Part shown: piece by piece, positions 58,586 through 64,000 of the stretch
How the letters are laid out: each line of letters begins with the position of its first letter
How positions within the stretch are numbered: the stretch's first letter is position 1
Translations under genes and position numbers: made by a program
Notes under the pieces: model-generated
What the model was told of the DNA's origin: nothing
Seen by the model: the letters and a program-made list of their open reading frames with translations, nothing else
Database searches by the model: none
DNA from: Salinisphaera sp963835375
GTDB lineage: Bacteria; Pseudomonadota; Gammaproteobacteria; Nevskiales; Salinisphaeraceae
DNA length: 64,000 bases
Reading direction: 5' to 3'
NCBI GenBank assembly: GCA_963835375.1
Contig: CAWIGB010000005.1
Span: forward strand, 34,013 to 98,012

Positions 58586-59944
58586 ATGATGAAACTGAGC
58601 TATCTCGCGAACGCGTTGTATATCCTGGCGGTGCTGTTTCTGGCTTTCGCGGCCGGGATCGTCGTCAGCCTGACCCAGGTCTGGCCCTACCCGATCTTTC
58701 ATGATGCCTACAAGGCCGGGATGGCCGAATGGTCGCAGTCGCAGGCCGCGGTGAATCCGCTGGCCACCGATCTCTGGCGCCGCGCCCGCACCAACGCCCG
58801 CGGCGTCACCATGCACGACGCCGCGAAGATGCAGCCGGGTTATACGCTGTTCACCTCGGGCGACGGCAACGTCGCGCGCCTGATCGATGCCGACGGGCAC
58901 GTGATCCACAAATGGAAAATGCCGTTTTCCAAGGTATGGACGAAAAACGCCGCGGTTCAGAACCCGCAGAAGGACGACCTGATCTACATGCGTCGGGCGA
59001 AGCTTCTGCCCAACGGACATCTGTTGGCGATCTATATCTCCGGCAACGATACGCCCTGGGGCTACGGGCTGGTGGAGCTCGACGCCGATTCGCATATCGT
59101 CTGGCGCTATCTGGCGCATGTACATCACGATCTGGACATCGCCAACGACGGCCGCATCGTCACGCTCACCCACAACTTCACCAATCAGCCGTTATCGGGC
59201 TACGGCTTCGTGCCCACCCCGTATCTCGAGGATTTCCTGGTCACACTGTCGCCGGACGGCAAACAGCTGTCCAAACTCTCGCTGACGCAAATGCTGGCAC
59301 GCTCGCCCTACGGCGTATCCCTGCGTCGTGGCGAACCCTGGTTCGCGGATTTCGACCCGCTGCACGTGAACACGGTCGACTGGCTCGGCCCGAAGGACAT
59401 CAAAGCGCTCGGCTTCGGCAAACCCGGCGACGTTCTCGTCATGTTCCGCCAGATCAATCTGCTGGCACTGGTCGACCCCACGGCCAAACGCATCGTGTGG
59501 GGCATGCACGGCAACTGGCTGGCGCCGCACGACCCGCACGTGCTGGCCAACGGCAATATTCTGATGTTCGACAACCTCGGCAACATGAAGCCACACAACC
59601 CGTCGCGCGTGATCGAGTTCAACCCGCACAACGACCAGATCACCTGGTCGTACCAGGGGCCGAAGAACGACCCGCTGAACAGCCGGATTCGCGCGACCGA
59701 CCAGCGTCTTGCCAACGGCGATACGCTGATCACCGATTCGGACTCCGGACGCCTGCTGGAAGTGTCGAAGGCCGGCCGGATCGTCTGGGAATACGTCAGC
59801 CCGATCCGAGCCGGCGCCAACGACGAATTCATCCCGGTGTTGTCGGGCGGCTACCGGATCGACCCCGCATCGCTCGACCCGGCGTTCCGCAAGCAACTGG
59901 CGGCGAAAGAACAACAGGTCGCATCGCAGAAGACCGGTTCGTGA
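58586..59944 (+). CDS. Membrane-anchored arylsulfotransferase-like (ASST) beta-propeller protein
   Basis: A 452-aa protein, intact, with one N-terminal transmembrane anchor (ALYILAVLFLAFAAGIVVSL) and a periplasmic beta-propeller. The propeller has the arylsulfotransferase pattern: GYTLFTSGDGNVARLIDADG, VIHKWKMPF, LLPNGHLLAIYI, WRYLAHVHHDLDIANDGRI, HVNTVDWLGPKD and HDPHVLANGNILMFDN. Candidate catalytic His residues are in HHD and HVNT. The homologous ASST enzymes move sulfuryl groups between phenolic compounds, but many relatives have no tested activity. Two adjacent ATG codons (58586, 58589) are possible starts. It follows rhtA by 102 bases. Confidence 0.8.
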   Translation: MMKLSYLANALYILAVLFLAFAAGIVVSLTQVWPYPIFHDAYKAGMAEWSQSQAAVNPLATDLWRRARTNARGVTMHDAAKMQPGYTLFTSGDGNVARLIDADGHVIHKWKMPFSKVWTKNAAVQNPQKDDLIYMRRAKLLPNGHLLAIYISGNDTPWGYGLVELDADSHIVWRYLAHVHHDLDIANDGRIVTLTHNFTNQPLSGYGFVPTPYLEDFLVTLSPDGKQLSKLSLTQMLARSPYGVSLRRGEPWFADFDPLHVNTVDWLGPKDIKALGFGKPGDVLVMFRQINLLALVDPTAKRIVWGMHGNWLAPHDPHVLANGNILMFDNLGNMKPHNPSRVIEFNPHNDQITWSYQGPKNDPLNSRIRATDQRLANGDTLITDSDSGRLLEVSKAGRIVWEYVSPIRAGANDEFIPVLSGGYRIDPASLDPAFRKQLAAKEQQVASQKTGS

Positions 59945-59974
59945 GACCGACTCGCGTAGCCGAGCGCGTTGGAA

Positions 59975-60458
59975 TCAGCCGCGCGCGAAGGCCGCGAGCG
60001 CCTCGCCTTCCAGCCGATAACCGATCCACTCGCTTTGCGGCTTCGCACCAATTGATTCATAGAAGCCGATCGCCGGCGTGTTCCAGTCGAGCACGTTCCA
60101 TTCGAAGCGGCCGTAGCCGCGTTCGGCCGCCATGCGGGCCAGGTGGCGCAACAGCTCGCGTGGCGTGACCCTGCCCGCGGGCCGCAGGCGTGATGTAGAG
60201 ATCTTCCAGGAAGATGCCGTGACGACCGAGCCAGGTCGAGAAATTGAGAAAATACACGGCAAAGCCGATCGGCTCATCTTCGACCTCGGCCATCAGCGCA
60301 TACACGGTCGCACCGTCGCCGAACAGGCGCGCGCGGATCTCATCGACGGTGGCCACCACTTCCTGCTCGGCTTGCTCGTAGATCGCCAGTTCGGTGATGA
60401 AGCCGAGAATGCGCTCGGCATCGGCGGGTTCGGCGGCGCGGATATGCAATTCGGACAC
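59975..60458 (-). CDS. GNAT-family N-acetyltransferase, frame disrupted
   Basis: A GCN5-related acetyltransferase of about 160 aa, with IRAAEPADAERILGFITEL at the N-terminus, GFAVYFLNFSTWLGRHGIFL and the acetyl-CoA-binding DLYITPAARGQGH. An extra base near 60160 shifts the frame before LLRHLARMAAERGYGRFEW and NTPAIGFYESIGA. The pattern is close to the diamine/spermidine acetyltransferase-like group, but the substrate is not certain. The stop is convergent with the ASST-like gene. Confidence 0.82.
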
Positions 60459-60532
60459 GCAGGTTTCCTCAGGGTATCGCTTGGACGCCCATTATCCACA
60501 GCCGCCCGCCGGGCGCGACCCGATCGCAGCCC

Positions 60533-60563
60533 AAAAAAGCCCGCCGAACAATCGACGGGCTTT
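60533..60563 (-). terminator. Rho-independent terminator downstream of the amidase gene
   Basis: Read on the minus strand, AAAGCCCGTCGA-TTGT-TCGGCGGGCTTT forms a 12-bp stem with one mismatch and is followed by T residues (AAAAAA at 60533-60538 on the plus strand). It begins 40 bases past the amidase stop. Confidence 0.85.
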
Positions 60564-60602
60564 GATCAGGCCAGTGTGGCGGCTCCTACCGACGCTACCC
60601 TG

Positions 60603-62029
60603 CTAGCCAAGCTCGGCCGGATTCGGCACCGTCGGGAAACGTGCCGGATGAGCGTCCATGTAGGCGTTGGCCGCCCGCAGCACGCGCACGTCGTCGAACT
60701 TGCCGCCCGCCAGCTGGAAGCCGACCGGCAGGCCGGTATCCGTGAAACCACAGGGAATCGAGGCCGCCGGCTGCTGGCTGAGGTTGAACGGATAGGAGAA
60801 CTGCGCCCATTCCTCCCAGTCGGTCATGTCGCTGTCCGGGGGCACTTCGTGGTTGATCTCGAACGGCGCAATCGGCACCGACGGCGTCATCAGCAGATGA
60901 TAGTCCTGGTTGAAATGCTCCAGCTCGCTGGGTCAGGTTCGCGCGCTCGTTCCAGCGCCTGGAACAGATCGAGCGCGGTCCAGTTCTGGGCTTTCTTGGC
61001 GTTGCGGACCAGCCCCGGGTCCAGCAGCTTCTTGCCTTGTTCGTCGCACTGGTTCCAGACCTCCAGCGAGGCCGTGAACCACAGGCGCGCGGAAGGTCTC
61101 GATCGGCGACTCGAAGCCGGGATGGATCTCGACGATCTCGGCGCCGAGCGCCTCGAGCTTCTGCGCCGCTTCCTTTACCCGCGCCGCGATCTGCGGATCG
61201 ACGTCCGCGTAGCCCAGATCCGCGGAATAAGCGATACGCAGCCCGCGCAGATCGCAGTCCAGATCCACGCCCCAGTCTTCGGGCTGGCCGCGGGTGGCGT
61301 AGGGATCGCGATAGTCGTAGCGGCCGATCACGTTGAGCATGCGCGCGGCATCGCGCGGATGACGCGTCAGCGGGCCGATATGACTCAGCGTCGGCATCTT
61401 GGCCGGCGGCCACTGCGGGCGTCCAGCCGAAGGTCGGCTTGAAGCCGAACACGCCGGTGAAGGCGGCCGGAATACGGATCGAGCCGCCCGAATCACCGCC
61501 CTGATGCAGCACGCCCATGTTGAGCGCGGCCGCCGCGGCCGCACCGCCGGAGGAGCCACCCGGCGTCAGGCGCGTATCCCACGGGTTGCAGGTCGCGCCG
61601 AACACGCGATTGTCGGTGACCGCCTTCCAGCCGAATTCCGGCGTATTGGTCTTGCCCAGCGGCACCGCGCCGGCTTCGCGCAGCCGGCTCACCGGCGGCG
61701 CGTCGTAGCGGCAGATCTCTTCGCTGGTGGTCAACGAGCCTTCGCGGCAGGGCATGCCGTCCAGCGACGGTCAGATCCTTGAGCGAAACCGGGATACCGT
61801 CGATCGGCGACAACGGCGCGCCCTGGCCCCAGCGACGGGCGGACTGGGTCGCCGCTTTTTCCGCGCCCTCGCGGTCGACGTAAACATACGCATTGACCTC
61901 GTCGTTGAAACGATCGATACGATCGAGCGCAGCGCGCGTGGCCTCCAGAGGCGAAGCCTCGCCGGAGGCGAAAAGTTCGGACAGCTGACCGGCGTCCATC
62001 AGGCCGAGATCGGTATCGTGGTCGCTCAT
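60603..62029 (-). CDS. Amidase (amidase-signature family), frame disrupted
   Basis: A Ser-Ser-Lys amidase of about 475 aa. The catalytic Lys is in IPVSLKDLTVAG, the cis-Ser in TPGGSSGGAAAAAALNMG, and the nucleophile Ser in GGDSGGSIRIPAAFTGVFGF. C-terminal blocks are LLMTPSVPIAPFEIN and PAASIPCGFTDTGLPVGFQL. Four frame errors lie near 61760, 61418, 61087 and 60935. Substrates of this family range from simple amides to amino-acid amides and nylon oligomers, so none is assigned. The start is divergent from the M23 peptidase gene. Confidence 0.87.
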
Positions 62030-62129
62030 GGTGTCGTGCTCGACGGGTCGAATGATCCAGAAGACGGTAAAGACCGTATGTCAACTCTTGTATCCGTATT
62101 GGTACTCAACCCCTTGAGAACACAAGACC

Positions 62130-63165
62130 ATGACGGCTGATCCTCGGCCCGCAAAGCCGCTCCCGGCCGGGGATTCAACGCCTTCGGCCCGGCCGCGCCG
62201 GCGTCGCACTCTTTTGCTGGCGTTGCTGCTCGTCGCCCTGATCGGCCTGCTTGCCGCGCGCCCGGATCTGCGCCGGCCGGCCGCTGCGCACCGCCGCCGA
62301 TGCCGCGCACGGGCTGGTCTTCGATACCCTGGGCATCTCGCCGAGGCAGCTCTATGCCTGGCGGCTGTGGGTCGCCGGGCTCTACGACACGCCCGCTCGG
62401 CCAGCGCTGGCGGCATGCCGCGGACAACGCAGCGCCCGGAAGTCTTCCACCACCGGCTCAGCAGCACGGTGAATTTCTCGGCCGAGCGCATCGCAGCCCG
62501 GGTCTATGCCACCGATCTCAAGCGCGGCATGGCACTCGAATGGCGGCTGGCCCGCCCGACGCCGCGTCCGGCCGGCTGTATGCCAGCCTCGAGCGCCGCG
62601 ACGGCACGGCCTGGGACGACGTGGCCACGCTGAAAGCCGATGCCCGCGCACACCGCTATGTCGCCGGTGAAAGCGGGCGCTACCGGCTGGTGCTGCAGCC
62701 CGAACTGGCCGCCGCGGTCGAACGCCCGACTCGCGCTGGCGCGCGGCGGCTCGCTGCCCTTCCCGGTGGTCGGCGGCCATCAGTACGACATCGGCGGCGG
62801 CTTCGGCGCCCCGCGCGACGGCGGCGCCCGCAAACACAAGGGCGTGGATATCTTCGCCGATCGCGATACACCGGTGCGGGCCGTGGTCGCCGGCCGGGTC
62901 TCGACCGGCAACGGCGGCCTGGGCGGGCATTACATCTTCCTCTCGTCAGGGCTGACCGGGCCGCGCTTCTACTATGCGCATCTCGATCATTTCGCCGTCG
63001 ACAGCGGCGCGCACGTCGACAAGGGCCAGGTGATCGGCTACGTCGGCAATTCCGGCAACGCCGCCGGCGGGCCGACGCATCTGCATTTCGGCATCTATAC
63101 CAGCGGCGGCGCGATCGACCCGGCGCCGTTCATCAAGCCGGCGACCGGACCTGCCGAGCGGCTGA
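62130..63165 (+). CDS. M23-family metallopeptidase (LytM), membrane-anchored, frame disrupted
   Basis: A protein of about 345 aa with an N-terminal transmembrane segment (LLLALLLVALIGLLAA), an unassigned middle region and a complete M23 domain. Unlike EnvC in this window, the zinc ligands are present: HKGVDIFADRDTPV (His, Asp), FYYAHLDHF and GPTHLHFGIY. It probably cleaves peptidoglycan cross-links. At least four frame breaks are inferred between 62280 and 62735, and a last one just before the probable stop at 63165. The stop is convergent with the MpaB-like gene, 4 bases away. Confidence 0.78.
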
Positions 63166-63168
63166 GCG

Positions 63169-64000
63169 TCAGTCGAACACCAGCGCTTCGCGGCCGGCGC
63201 CGCAGCGCGCGCGCCGAGCGCATGGCCACACCTTCGCTCATGGAGGCGCGGATCAGCGGCGCGACGCGGGCGAGTGCGGTCGCCGCCGCGCGGTCGACCA
63301 GCCGCTGGCGACGGCGAGCGGCCCATATGCGCACGCGCCCAGGCCGGCAGCAGCGCCGCCCCGGCGCCGAGGAACGTTCGCCGCGACACCCCGGCCACCG
63401 GCACCGGCAGCGCCATGGCCTCCAGCACCGCCAGCGTGGCGCGCGAGCGTTCGTCGAAACGCAGTTCGGGCTGAATGGCCGCGAAGTATTCGGTCATCTG
63501 GGCCGCCGAGGCCGGTACATCGCGCGCGCCGAGCCGTTCGGCGATGCAGCGCGTCTCGTCGAAGTAGCGATCCTCGGCGCCGCGCCGGCAGATCGGCCCG
63601 CCGGTAGCGCTTGTAGCCTTCCAGGAACATCGCCATCTCGGTGCAGTGGACCCAGGTCAGCAGCTCCGGATCACGCGCTCGTAGGGCTCGCCTTCGAGGG
63701 TGGTCGCCCACCACCCGTTCATGCATGCGATCGACGAGTGTCGATCAGGCGCTCGGCGTGGGCGGTCGGCGCATAGCTGGTCGCGGCCACGAAAGTGGTC
63801 GTGTTGCGCAGCCGGCCGAGCGGGTCGTCGCGGAAACGCGAATGGTCCCAGACGCCCGCCAGCGCCCGCGGGTGCAGCGTCTGCAGCATGAGCGCAGCGA
63901 CACCGCCGGCCATCATGCCGGGGAAATCGGCATGGATCTTCCAGGTCACCGAATCCGGGCCGAACAGGCCGAGATCGCCGACCGGCGCATCGTAATCGAT
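63169..64000 (-). CDS. MpaB/DUF2236 family oxygenase-like protein, cut by window end, frame disrupted
   Basis: The right end of the window interrupts this gene, so its N-terminus is missing. Recognisable family parts are FPGMMAGGVAALMLQTLHP, ALAGVWDHSRFRDDPLGRL, FVAATSYAPTAHAERLI, LLTWVHCTEMAMFLEGYKRY and MTEYFAAIQPELRFDERSR. The conserved His in LHPRAL and in WDHS and the Thr-Trp-Val-His motif match DUF2236/MpaB proteins, related to heme-dependent latex-cleaving and mycophenolate-pathway oxygenases. At least three frame breaks (near 63732, 63600 and in the last 200 bases) occur. The C-terminus probably ends in REALVFD. The substrate is unknown. Confidence 0.72.

Noticed and set aside
1..64000. 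tRNA, rRNA, riboswitch or CRISPR elements
   Set aside because: No cloverleaf with a CCA end, conserved rRNA stretch, known riboswitch core or regularly spaced repeat was seen on reading both strands. A covariance-model scan would be decisive.

Overview
The window is GC-rich chromosomal DNA from a gammaproteobacterium. The evidence is gene order: a rhodanese gene with secB and gpsA, the coupled ubiE-ubiJ-ubiB operon, ampD-ampE, rppH beside a HAD phosphatase, and a MexAB-OprM type efflux operon. A halophilic genus such as Salinisphaera would fit the overall gene content. That is an impression from memory and nothing in the sequence proves it. I saw no rRNA, tRNA, CRISPR array, intact insertion sequence or phage.

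Layout. Positions 1-26 kb are mostly core genes: Fur-linked bfd, rppH, two HAD phosphatases, an inositol-monophosphatase homologue, ampE/ampD, a DUF4105 protein with a small partner, trmL, a CDP-alcohol phosphatidyltransferase, gpsA-secB-rhodanese, envC, ctpA, ubiB-ubiJ-ubiE, a three-gene RND pump, a DsbG-like protein and lnt. A Rieske oxygenase follows at 26.4 kb.

Positions 27.9-40.1 kb hold the most interesting block, one minus-strand catabolic cluster. It encodes an SMP-30 lactonase, a LacI regulator, a ribose-type ABC importer (binding protein, double ATPase and two permeases fused in one chain), an SDR dehydrogenase, a lambda-crystallin/L-gulonate-3-dehydrogenase-like enzyme, a beta-keto acid cleavage enzyme (BKACE), both subunits of a 3-oxoacid CoA-transferase and a thiolase. 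Two near-identical palindromes, before the binding-protein gene and before the lactonase gene, are the probable LacI operators. Together the genes read as an oxidative, phosphorylation-free route: sugar import, lactone opening, oxidation at C3, acetyl-CoA-dependent cleavage of the 3-keto acid to an acyl-CoA plus acetoacetate, then recovery of acetoacetate as acetyl-CoA. A 2-deoxy sugar or its aldonate is the best substrate guess.

Positions 40.4-64 kb are accessory and housekeeping genes: pepD, a hemerythrin-like protein, a poxB-type ThDP enzyme, a DUF218 protein, amn, a large secreted protein of unknown function with its own terminator, tandem GFA-family zinc proteins, a LysE exporter, a LysR gene divergent from a tartrate/malate-type dehydrogenase, a HhH nuclease-like gene, a membrane EEP-family protein, a CytX-like permease with a cupin regulator, rhtA, a membrane-anchored arylsulfotransferase-like protein, a GNAT, an amidase, an M23 peptidase and an MpaB/DUF2236 gene cut by the window end.

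Sequence quality. About half the genes, including ones expected to be essential (lnt, ubiB), need one or more single-base frame corrections to give a full-length product. Most corrections remove one extra base. I read this as sequencing or assembly error, so broken genes are annotated over their full reconstructed extent and the approximate break points are given.
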